Source of the DNA: Pythium myriotylum | Lineage: Eukaryota; Oomycota; Peronosporomycetes; Pythiales; Pythiaceae | Assembly (NCBI GenBank): GCA_023091665.1 | Contig: JALJCQ010000011.1 | Location: 2,418,001-2,482,000, forward strand | DNA: 64,000 bases | Reading direction: 5' to 3' | Part shown: positions 44,897 through 53,524 of the stretch, piece after piece | Numbering within the stretch: the stretch's first letter is position 1 | How the letters are laid out: every line of letters begins with the position of its first letter | Notes under the pieces: generated by a model | Database searches by the model: none | Seen by the model: only the letters and a program-made list of their open reading frames with translations | What the model was told of the DNA's origin: nothing | Program-made: the position numbers and the translations under genes

Positions 44897-46503
44897 ACGG
44901 GTTCTGCCAAATTGATGTCCCTGTCTGGATTGTATACCCTACTGATTTTAGTGAGCTTTTCTGGGCATTCTAGAATCTCCGGAGAAATTGTAAACCGTTC
45001 CAATTAGTATACCATTGGCCGCCATGGCTCAAACTCACCGCCACTTTTCAAATCTTCAATCACCGAGGACCAAGAACCACCACTACCACAATGCCATCAC
45101 GTCGTATCCCCAAGTCCATGATCGAGAAGCTCGAGGTCATTGACTGGATCGAGGCCAACTGCCCCCAAGCCCCGACCCGAGCTGCCAACTACTTCAAGAA
45201 CAAGAGGGGTTGGATTGTGTCGCCTGCTCAGGTTCGCTACTGGTGGAAGAAACGCGACGAGATTCGCCAGGCCAGCCCAACCCAGTTCCGTCTCAGCGGC
45301 GCTGGCGCAAAGCCACAACTTGACGCGATCGAAGACACACTCTTTGATCTCATTATTCAGCGCCGTGTGCACAAACTTAAGGTGTCTCGTGATTGGATCC
45401 AGGCGAAGGCACGCGAGCTTGCGCATGCAGAAGGCTACGAGGGTTTCATGGCATCGGACAAGTGGCTAAGTCTCTTCATGAAACGCTATGGACTCTCGCT
45501 CCGCCGAACTACCAATCTCACCGTACTGTCAGATGACCAGCTCATCTCACGAGCGATCAGCTATATGATCTTTCTTGCTGGTCGACGCAATACTCTGGAG
45601 CCCATGCGTACCGTTCTCATGGACGAGACGGCTGTGTATTTTGAAGACCCGCGCCACGATACCGTCGACATCCTTGGTGCTCGGCATGTTGTGTTGAAGT
45701 CGACAGGATTCGCTTCAATGCGAATCACTGTCGTACTTGCGGTGACTGCCGCCGGCAAGAAACTCATCCCACTGCTGATTTGGAAAGGGAAAGGCGGTGG
45801 AAACTTCCGACGCATTGGCAACGTGTACGTAGCACTTCAAGAGAAGGCGTGGGTAAACACGAGCCTTCTGTTGAAGTGGTTGGACGTGGTGTTTCCTTGC
45901 GTCTTTGACGCAAACCCAGGCAAAACACTCGTCTGGGACTCAATGCGCGCACACGTTGCGAAGGCGGTCAAGGCTCGTTGCCAGGAGAAGCAAATTCAGT
46001 CTGTTGTGGTGCCCGGTGGCATGACACCGTATCTCCAAGCCGGCGATATTGGCATTTACAAGTCGTTTAAAGACCACATTTCTCCTGTCATCGACGCCTG
46101 GAAAACATCAGACCAGGTCGAGTACACGCGCCACGGAAACCCAAAGCCTCCCGCCGTTGAGACGGTTGCACGCTGGGTGGACAGCGCCTGGAAAGCGGTC
46201 CCACAAGCTGTTGTTGAGAACTCCATTCTCGGTGCTGGGTTCTCCGACAACTTTGAAGACTGGCACATTAGTCGTCACGACGTCTACGGTGAGCGCTTCC
46301 GTCAAGTGTGGCTTGCACGAGAGCAGAATGTCGATGGACAGGAGCAGATCGACAACGTCGATGCGGATCTTGAAGAGCTTGTCGATGAGTTTGACGAGCT
46401 GGTAGTTGAGCTCTAATATAGTACCCTCCCAAATTGTATACCCGTTCAGGGTCGTTGGGTATATTATTGAATAGTATACCTTTCACTATTTGGCAGAACC
46501 CGT
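44897..46503 (+). mobile_element. Intact pogo-like DNA transposon (1607 bp)
   Basis: Inverted terminal repeats ACGGGTTCTGCCAAAT are perfect over 16 bp at both ends. A TA dinucleotide flanks each side (44895-44896 and 46504-46505), the Tc1/mariner/pogo target duplication. A single uninterrupted transposase gene lies inside. The subterminal GTATAC boxes (about 44933 left, 46438 and 46475 right) are also shared between the ends. Confidence 0.9.
45091..46416 (+). CDS. Pogo/Tigger-type DDE transposase
   Basis: 441 residues, intact, ATG at 45091 (MPSRRIPKSMIEKLEVIDWI). It has an N-terminal helix-turn-helix/CENP-B-like DNA-binding region (KLEVIDWIEANCPQAP, QVRYWWKKRDEIR) and a second helical part near residues 100-140. 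The DDE_1 catalytic core is VLMDETAVYFEDP (first Asp), KTLVWDSMRAHV (second Asp) and YLQAGDIGIYKSFKDH (third Asp). All three acidic residues are present. The acidic C-terminal tail (ADLEELVDEFDEL) is usual for the family. It cuts and pastes its own element at TA sites. The lack of stops and the perfect repeats suggest recent activity. Confidence 0.93.
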   Translation: MPSRRIPKSMIEKLEVIDWIEANCPQAPTRAANYFKNKRGWIVSPAQVRYWWKKRDEIRQASPTQFRLSGAGAKPQLDAIEDTLFDLIIQRRVHKLKVSRDWIQAKARELAHAEGYEGFMASDKWLSLFMKRYGLSLRRTTNLTVLSDDQLISRAISYMIFLAGRRNTLEPMRTVLMDETAVYFEDPRHDTVDILGARHVVLKSTGFASMRITVVLAVTAAGKKLIPLLIWKGKGGGNFRRIGNVYVALQEKAWVNTSLLLKWLDVVFPCVFDANPGKTLVWDSMRAHVAKAVKARCQEKQIQSVVVPGGMTPYLQAGDIGIYKSFKDHISPVIDAWKTSDQVEYTRHGNPKPPAVETVARWVDSAWKAVPQAVVENSILGAGFSDNFEDWHISRHDVYGERFRQVWLAREQNVDGQEQIDNVDADLEELVDEFDELVVEL

Positions 46504-46804
46504 TAACAGCAGTGGAAGGAGTGCAGCTGAGAAAGATCTCGTTGGGTACATCGCACTTCAATTTCGCGCGCGGAGGACCTCGCGCCTTCAACGTAGGCTC
46601 GCATCCGTTGCCGCCAAAACCGCAGTGTGGACATCCAGCGCGGAATCCACACGAGGTGTTGTGGTACCTCCAAAAACCGCCTTCTGCCTGGGCAGTCACT
46701 CGGGACACAACCAAGAACACTCGAAATTCACCTTTTGACACAGAAAAAGTACATCACTGGAAAACCAACTTTCTTGCACTCGGAAAACGTAGATACCCCT
46801 TATC
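46504..46804. other. Spacer between pogo element and copy B
   Basis: A 301-bp stretch. On the minus strand an open frame (about 46741-46506) carries a Cys/His-rich stretch (CGFRAGCPHCGFGGNGC) and runs into the transposon. I do not recognise the protein. Confidence 0.4.
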
Positions 46805-47170
46805 TCCCAGGCGTCCTGATCTTCGTGTGTGGACGGAAACCAAGAAGTTGTCGTGGGAACAGCTACCAAATGGCTGGCACGGAGGCGAGGCCAAGCGAAC
46901 TGATGAAATAGAAGATACCCACGTTGGAGTCCACGCGAAGCGGCATGAGATTCGTGCTGCTGGTATTGTTACGTGTCATCTGGACACTGTCGCTCATCGC
47001 TTATGGCCTGACCACTTTTGCTATTCTCTATCCGTTCTTCCCACAGTTTTGTAGCACTGGTTTACTTATGTCGGACACTGTTTACACAATTTAACTGGGG
47101 AGATCTGTTGGTGTCGCTCACCTGGCTAACCCTTTTCTTCCAACTCCACTGGTTAACAATGTTTCAGAGA

Positions 47171-47744
47171 GAATTCGCCAAGATGTGAGTAAATCCAGAA
47201 AGGTTCGCCGAGATGTGAAACGCTCGCCAACATGTGAGTGATGAACTTAACGAAAAAACAGATGACGAACTTACCATGCGACAATGGACCCGGGGGTACA
47301 AATACACAAAGTGTAAATATAGTACGCAAGGTGTAAATATAGTATGCGCTGCCAGGCGTGATGTTGGTATGAGTCTGAGTCCGCGAGCACAGCGATGTTG
47401 GTATGAGTCTCAGAGTCCAGGAGCACAGTGTCTATTCGCTGGTGTACAGTGTCTATTCGCCCAACAGCATAGCTAGGTCAATGCTATTGAACGAGTTCGA
47501 GTTGGTGTGGTCACTTGGTGCCTCGGCCGGGGTGTCGTTGTGGGACAGCGCCGCTTGTTGTGGCCAGTTTGTTTGCATTTAGTGCACCGTGGCCTGCAAT
47601 GGCTGCCCGTGCTTCGTTCTCCACGGCTTGCAATACGGTTCGATGCCCCTCGTCCCGAGAGAACGGGCGGTTGTATGGGGGGCTTGAGCTGATCCTCAAT
47701 CGAGGGAAGTGTTTTGCAATTGGCATGGTCAGGTAGGCTTCCAG
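47171..47744 (-). mobile_element. Zinc-knuckle transposon fragment, present only in copy B
   Basis: About 570 bp with no counterpart in copy A. TTTCAGAGA on the left and TTCCAGAGG on the right (7 of 9 bases equal) could be a decayed 9-bp target duplication. On the minus strand it encodes a CCHC knuckle, CTKCKQTGHNKRRCP, preceded by a basic Pro-rich stretch. This is the C-terminal layout of many Mutator-like transposases, though a gag knuckle is also possible. The left part has small direct repeats (GCAAGGTGTAAATATAGTA; GATGTTGGTATGAGTCT; CAGTGTCTATTCGC). Confidence 0.5.
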
Positions 47745-48464
47745 AGGGTACTGTATGACACGCATCTGAACGTATGTGCATCGGACGTGGACGACAACAA
47801 CCGTCTGTTGACGTTACTTCTTGTTTGCGTTTCACTGTTGAAATCGATTCCAACATGTTGGTTCTCAAATGCTCCTACAAAGTGGAAGTGATGGGGTGGT
47901 GCATAACCATAGCAAGATTACGCTCCCCAGATGTCCCGAAAAGAATACTTTTTTTCATACCGACATGGAAACTAGAGCAGCTCAACAGGAGAAAGAGGCA
48001 GTGATCCGTCACGCTGTTCAGTTCCCGCTGGTGCTTCCAGTCGGAACGATGATCACGTAGACACGCCTACCGATATCTTGATTTTCACTCGAAATCGGCT
48101 TACAGTAAGTTGCCAACGATGCGCACAATGCGGTCGGCAGACAAGCGACTGGTCCAGGCACCACACGGCTTTTGTCGTGAAATCTTTCGACGCAAACAAA
48201 AAAGATCGCCACATCGCTTTGGACATGTTCGGAAAGTAGTACGGGCACAGTAGTACTGTAGTTGTGGGGCAGAAAGCCGTGTGGGCAGGCTTGTACATCG
48301 CTTTCGCGCGACAAAAGCAAGCTCGATTGTGCGTGGAATTTACGAATCAAAAAAGTCGATACGGCATCTAATGGTCATAACGCATGAGTGCAAGCCAGCA
48401 GAGAACCTCTTGCTCCATGAAACGCTCGGTAGTTGACGCGAACTGCCTCGACGCGAGAAGAGAG

Positions 48465-48519
48465 AACCAAGATTCCCAGATTGTCTGAGCTAAGCTCAGT
48501 CTATCTGGGAGTCTTGGTT
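48465..48519. repeat. Palindrome with 27-bp arms in copy B
   Basis: AACCAAGATTCCCAGATTG... at 48465 is followed immediately by its near-perfect inverted copy ending ...GGGAGTCTTGGTT at 48519. Copy A has only the left arm (34892-34920). Confidence 0.8.
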
Positions 48520-49009
48520 GTCTGGGCATGTCCGAATCTTTACTATTTTCTCCAGTGATCTATCGCGTTCTCATCCAGGAAATCACAAAAGATGCGTGAG
48601 TGGCGCATGGCGATTTGTATGGGGATGGCGAGATCCAATTTCCAGCTGTCACCTGGATGGTTCGTTCGTACTCTTTTGTTTAACCTCAAAGTGTCTTCGT
48701 TTCAAGTAGACCCTCACGTGGAAAGACGAGATCATGCGAATTGACTACAGTATCTGTATCAAGACAGCCCAAAAGATACCAGTGTCTCAACCTGCTGTTC
48801 CGCAAACTGTGGGTGACCCGACAACGAGTCCTGGTACTCATACTATCTTATCGTAGTATGGGGGACCACAGTTGTCCTTCATGGTTGTACTAATCCGCGC
48901 CAGCGACAGTGTCCTCGGGCTGACCCGCAGCCTTCGACCAACGAAGCAAACCGGATGCAAGCTCGATCTGAGGCAGAACAATCCACTTCATTCCAACATA
49001 TTGCACAAG

Positions 49010-50415
49010 ATGCTCACTGCAATACAAGAGGCAATCATCCAGCTGCTGCCGCTTGAAGCAGCCGACGACGACATCTTCGCCAACGAGGACTTCGAAGTGC
49101 TGCGTGCCGTCATTAACTTCCTCGACGATCCCCCCAACAGCACTGTCGACTTGCCCAAGCCACCGCTCAGCGACGCCGGCAGCAGCTCGCAGTCCGACAG
49201 TGAGCCAATTCCGGAGTTCACAACGTCAAGCAGCGGTAAGGTGACCAAGCGCCGGGCCCGCCACGACACCTTCCCATGCGCCATTAATCGCAGCCGCATG
49301 CGTCGGCGTCACGAATTGCTTTCACTGCGTCAGCAAGTCATCGCGCTCGAGGAAAAACTCGCGGTGTTGCAGAGAGGGGACAGATGCAACGCTGAAGCGA
49401 ATGAGAAGAAGTTCGAACAGCTGCGAGTGGCGGCATGGCAGTTGGTAGCGCAGAGCCAACGTGAGCAATTGGACGCCGCGGAGAAAGAGCGCAACTGCCT
49501 GCGCTACCTTATCAAGGACTGCAGGCTCTCGCTGAGGCGCGTCGACGGGTTTGTTCAAAAACTCTCGATCCCGCGTGCGCTACGCTCCGACCTCTCGATG
49601 GCGTCCACTAACATACGCGTCACTGATGGGCTAGAGGGATTCGAGGAGATCTCTCGCAATTTGCCGACGATGTACGTGCAGCTCAATGGTGTCTTCGGTG
49701 GTTCACGGTACGGCACTCTGGAAGGAGACGTGCGAGACATCCGTGTCCAGAATGAGAAAACACAAAACATGTCGATTGAGCTTTTCGAGTCGCGCCTGCT
49801 GCCGTTCAGCGTCCAGACAGCCGCGAACGCAGTGTGGCTTTTCCACAAAATCAAGGCAACTAAAGTTTCTGCTGGTTTGGAAGAGGTTCGTTCTGCTTTC
49901 ATCACCCTCGACAAGGACCAAACCAGGAACTGATCTCGGGTTTGTTGCTGCTTTCCTAGGAATTCGAGGAGAAAGAGAACATTTTGCGACGCAGTTTCGT
50001 CGTTATGCTGAACATGCCGAACCATAAAGCCAAGGCCCACGGTCGCATGGAGACACAACGATACGTCGAACATGAACGAGTCGTCATCCTGCAGTGTGCA
50101 GTCTTGAACAGGATTGAACGTGTCCGTGGTACTATCCCAGACTGTTTTGGAATGCGCCAATTTCAGTGGATCGTCATCGGTCCTCCCCGATCCGAACGAC
50201 TACGACAATCTGGGCGTCCAGTGAGCCAAATCGAAACGTTCGAAGTCACGATTCCGTTTCTCGATACTCCAGAAGAAAGCTGCGACTTGCTCCAAGATCT
50301 CACTGGTCTTAGGGAATTCGGCGAACAAGCTTTAGATTTTATGCAAAATCTCGAGCGTCAGACGGTTGAGAATCTCTTGGTCAACGCATCCGCAAACGCA
50401 GCACGACTCGTGTAG
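49010..50415 (+). CDS. bZIP-like M96 mating-specific-type protein, copy B
   Basis: Exons 49010-49885 and 49960-50415 give 443 residues collinear with copy A. The start MLTAIQEAIIQLLPLEA is shared, then an acidic Ser-rich part and a basic region (KRRARHDTF, NRSRMRRRHELLSLRQQV) followed by a leucine-patterned coiled coil. The C-terminal domain (TNIRVTDGLEGFEEIS, FQWIVIGPPRSER, IETFEVTIPFLDTPE) is strongly conserved. Splice sites are conserved with copy A, and the intron is 74 bp in both. No frameshift separates the copies, and most differences fall in the N-terminal acidic part and the last 40 residues. Upstream frame to 48872 lacks an ATG common to both copies, so I chose 49010. Confidence 0.6.
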
Positions 50416-50944
50416 AACCCGTGTATAGTACCAACGGACTGGTGTCATCATGATATAGCTTTCCTCAAGATAGATGAATATGCGCTTTAAGATTCACTTC
50501 AACTAATAGACACACAATCTTTACCACTGCATTCCTTGGCGTTAGGGTCCTTGCTTCCATGTTCGTTTTATTTCTTCGCACAAGGGTCCTTGCTCCCATG
50601 TTTTTCCTCCTGAGGCTGTACTCTCGCCCGCTCACTGCACTTCAGCACTACACGCTTTGCGTTGCTACTTGAGGTTCCCAATCATACAGCTTCGCAAACT
50701 CTTGGAAAGCAAGCTCTCATTCTTCTCTGCTCATTCAGATCATACCACGTTCAAAGCATACCCACCGTGCATTCGCGCTTCTTTGCAGTCGTAGTTTGGT
50801 CTTGATGAACGACAGTATTCATACAGTGGAACAAGACATGATGATTTTCTCGAGAAGGAGGTTTTCACTCGTTGTCACGGCCAAGGGTGTCGCTCAAAGT
50901 TGGCGAAACCACCAACTACATTCAACGTAGTTGAAGGTTGTTTG
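50416..50944. other. 3' spacer of copy B
   Basis: A 529-bp stretch with a short internal direct repeat (GGGTCCTTGCTTCCATGTT and GGGTCCTTGCTCCCATGTT, about 50547 and 50584). No gene was seen. Confidence 0.45.
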
Positions 50945-51330
50945 GCTTGCTACCTTGTATGGCGAGAGAGGCGGCGACGCCATCGATCGCCCTCACGTTC
51001 TCGACGATCGCGGCGACTTTCGGGTATGCGGAAACACTGAAGTCCTCATTCGCAAGACCGTTCGTCGTCATGTCGAACAGGTAAACGTCCGCGAGGCTTT
51101 TCTTTTTAACAAGGATGTCCTACCGGGCGACCTGCTTCTCAATCACTCCGCAGATCTCGGACAACGTCTCCTCAACGAACATTCGTATCCTCTCGGCCTT
51201 GGCGGCCTCGTCCATGACTCCCCACAAGATCTCGACCAAACTGCTGACCACTTCCCCAAGCGACTCGCAGACCACGTCGACTTTGGAAGCTTCAAGCACA
51301 TCATTGAGATGGATCACGGAAGGCACATTA
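50945..51330 (-). pseudogene. GST relic, thioredoxin half missing
   Basis: The minus strand reads EASKVDVVCESLGEVVSSL, EILWGVMDEAAKAERIRMF and ICGVIEKQVA, then after a damaged stretch (51090-51125) FDMTTNGLA and FSVSAYPKVAAIVENV. It is the closest match to GST6. Everything N-terminal to the DALEALKVDVV position is absent, replaced by unrelated DNA, and the segment around the DKISLADVYLFD motif is disrupted with a stop. It cannot encode a working GST. Confidence 0.88.
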
Positions 51331-51551
51331 CTGCGTGACCTTTTCGTTGGCACGCAGCCACGATTGTCTTGCACACCAAAAAAAAGAGACTTGATGCGAA
51401 TGAACCCATTGAGCGAGTCGCTTATGACATCCATCTTTTAGTACTTCCTAGTGTGGGAACTTTCTCACTTTCTGCTGAGAATAATGCATAACCGAAGAGC
51501 TACGCGAGGCTCGCGTGTCAGCGGGGTCGTGTCGTGTACCCATTTCCATCC

Positions 51552-53195
51552 ATGGCAGCTCGCGAGGAGCTACAGCGGCAGCTGGACAAGGAGCGCGAGG
51601 CGAGGCAGAGCGCGCTCGAGCAGGCGCGGCGTCTGCAGCGCGACGTGGAGCAGCTGCGCCACGACGCCAAGCGCCGCGAGAACGAGCTCGAGACGGCGCT
51701 GCTCGCGCTGAGCGTGTACGACCAGGACCAGGACGTGCAGGACCTCGTGGAGCACAACATCGCGCTGAGAGAGCAGGTGCAGTCGCTCAAGGCCACGCTT
51801 GAGCAGACGGCGCAGCAGTTTCCCGTTCGACGCTCGTCGCAGGCTCGACGAGAAAAGAGCCACACCGACGGCGCTGTGCGCACGATTGAAGATAGTCTGC
51901 ATGATTCTCCGTCCGATTTGATTGAGTCGCTGGTACGGAGCAGAGGAAGAAGGCCACGCGAGTTTGGTGGTAGGACTGATAAGGACGTGGATGGTGTGCA
52001 GGACCACGGTGTCAGCAGAAACGAAGTGCAGGTGTGTGCGCGCGCGTTTGCTGTCGCGTCTGCGTCTTCGTATGATCTTACGTGGTGCTGTAGCAATTAC
52101 TTGCGAATCTAGCTGCGAAAGAGTCCCAAGTGCAGTCGCTGTACCAGAAATGCGCGAGCTGGGAACAACAGGTAAGACCATCTCGTTCTGTTTCGTCAGC
52201 GTTCGCTGATTTGTTCTAACCCATCTGCGGTCGAATAGGTCATCGAGCTCAAATTTGAGATTCAGTCAGTGCGGTATCGCGTGAAGGAACAAGAGGAGGC
52301 TGCGCGTATCGCACAACACTCCATTGTTCGACAGGAATGCTGTCCCACGTGCCGATCTCAGCGAGCAGCCAACCTGATACAGAGTCTCAAGATGGAGAAG
52401 CGCAAGCTTGCCTCTACAATCAGCCCCAAGGCACCACGGACAGATATGGAGCACTACAGGGTACGTACGCATCCTCAGCATTGACTTCGATAGTGAATTT
52501 ACCTGACGGGCAGTGGTGTAATCCCCAGTCGTTGGCACATTTACGTGGCGCGTTTTGGCTTCAAGCAATGGAACAGGTCGAACAATTACAGGAAAAGCTC
52601 ACTTTCGAGCGGAGGCAAAACGTCGAACTGCGAAAGAAGATGGAGGAGATGGAGAGCAGCCATCGTGCAAGAGCAGACGAAGTGGAGGTGCGCCATTCCG
52701 TCAACGGTTTCCTGTGTCTGTCTCTGGTATTCACCCTTGCTTTATGGTGTAGACGCTACGGTCGAGATTGGAAACAACACTCTCCTGCTGTGAGCTTCTG
52801 GATGAACAGCTCGCAAAGGCGACCACTGAGGCTGAACGCGCGGCGGAAGAACTAAAGTCTTTGAGACTAGAGCTCGACAGTGAACGGTGTCAACGCAAGG
52901 TTCGACTTGACATCTTCCCATTTCCCATACGCGTACTCTTATCCTTCGCTACATCTCTTGTAGACCGACAAAGTGCGAAGTGCGCGGATCATTCTCGACT
53001 TACGTGGCGAGCTGAACCATCAACTGTACGTTTATTCCGCTACGTGGCTCCCACCTTGACCCTGACGGCGCTGTCCCGTCTCGTAGCATGGACCTCGAGC
53101 AGCTCCACAACGCATCCGTCCTATTTAGCCCCAAGAACTCGCGCGGCATCGACCCGAACCGCCGCCGTGCCGCGCCGCTGAACCCGGCCGCCTGA
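51552..53195 (+). CDS. Coiled-coil protein of unknown function
   Basis: The ATG at 51552 gives MAAREELQRQLDKEREARQS, a nearly continuous coiled coil (RRLQRDVEQLRHDAKRREN, VEHNIALREQVQSLKATLEQ). About six exons follow: KESQVQSLYQKCASWEQQ, VIELKFEIQSVRYRVKEQEE, a CCPTCRSQ pair, EQVEQLQEKLTFERRQNVEL, LDEQLAKATTEAERAAEELK, and a last exon with MDLEQLHNASVLFSPKNSRG ending at stop 53193-53195. Introns are 50-75 bp. The last exon has a compact, probably conserved C-terminal peptide. The protein was not recognised. Confidence 0.68.
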
Positions 53196-53524
53196 TCCCA
53201 CTGCTCATGTTGAAGTTGCAGTACCCTTACCGACCTAACTAAATGTAATCTCGCAAATTCACTCTTAGCAAGTTCAAGTGGGTGTTGGGTACGGTACGAC
53301 CGAGAGATACAGTGTTCTCGCGCCATCCCATGGAAGCGGCACGACGCCGAGGGGAAACGGACGACTCGGCGGCGACGCGCAGCGGCGGAAGCGAGCGAAG
53401 CGGCCTCTCGCGGCAGCGCCCACGTGACGCGCGACTACTTAAAGTATCGTAGAGGCCCAAGCGCGAGAGAACGAGAGAAAGGGGGCCACCGAGAGAGCGA
53501 GGGGGAGAGGGAGAGAGAGAGGAA
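53196..53524. promoter_or_regulatory. Upstream region of BEACH gene
   Basis: A 329-bp stretch whose last 70 bases are a purine-rich GAGAGA run just before the ATG at 53525. No gene was seen. Confidence 0.4.

Larger units (their letters stand above)
46805..51311 (+). repeat. Segmental duplication, copy B
   Basis: The second, same-orientation copy of 33715-37582, longer because of a transposon fragment at 47171-47744 and a 40-bp palindromic insertion at about 48490. Coding exons of the M96-like gene are the best-conserved part. The right edge is inside a GST relic. Confidence 0.85.

Noticed and set aside
47300..47470. Short direct repeats as a CRISPR-like array
   Set aside because: Three unrelated doublets of 14-19 bp without regular spacers, inside a transposon fragment in a eukaryotic genome.
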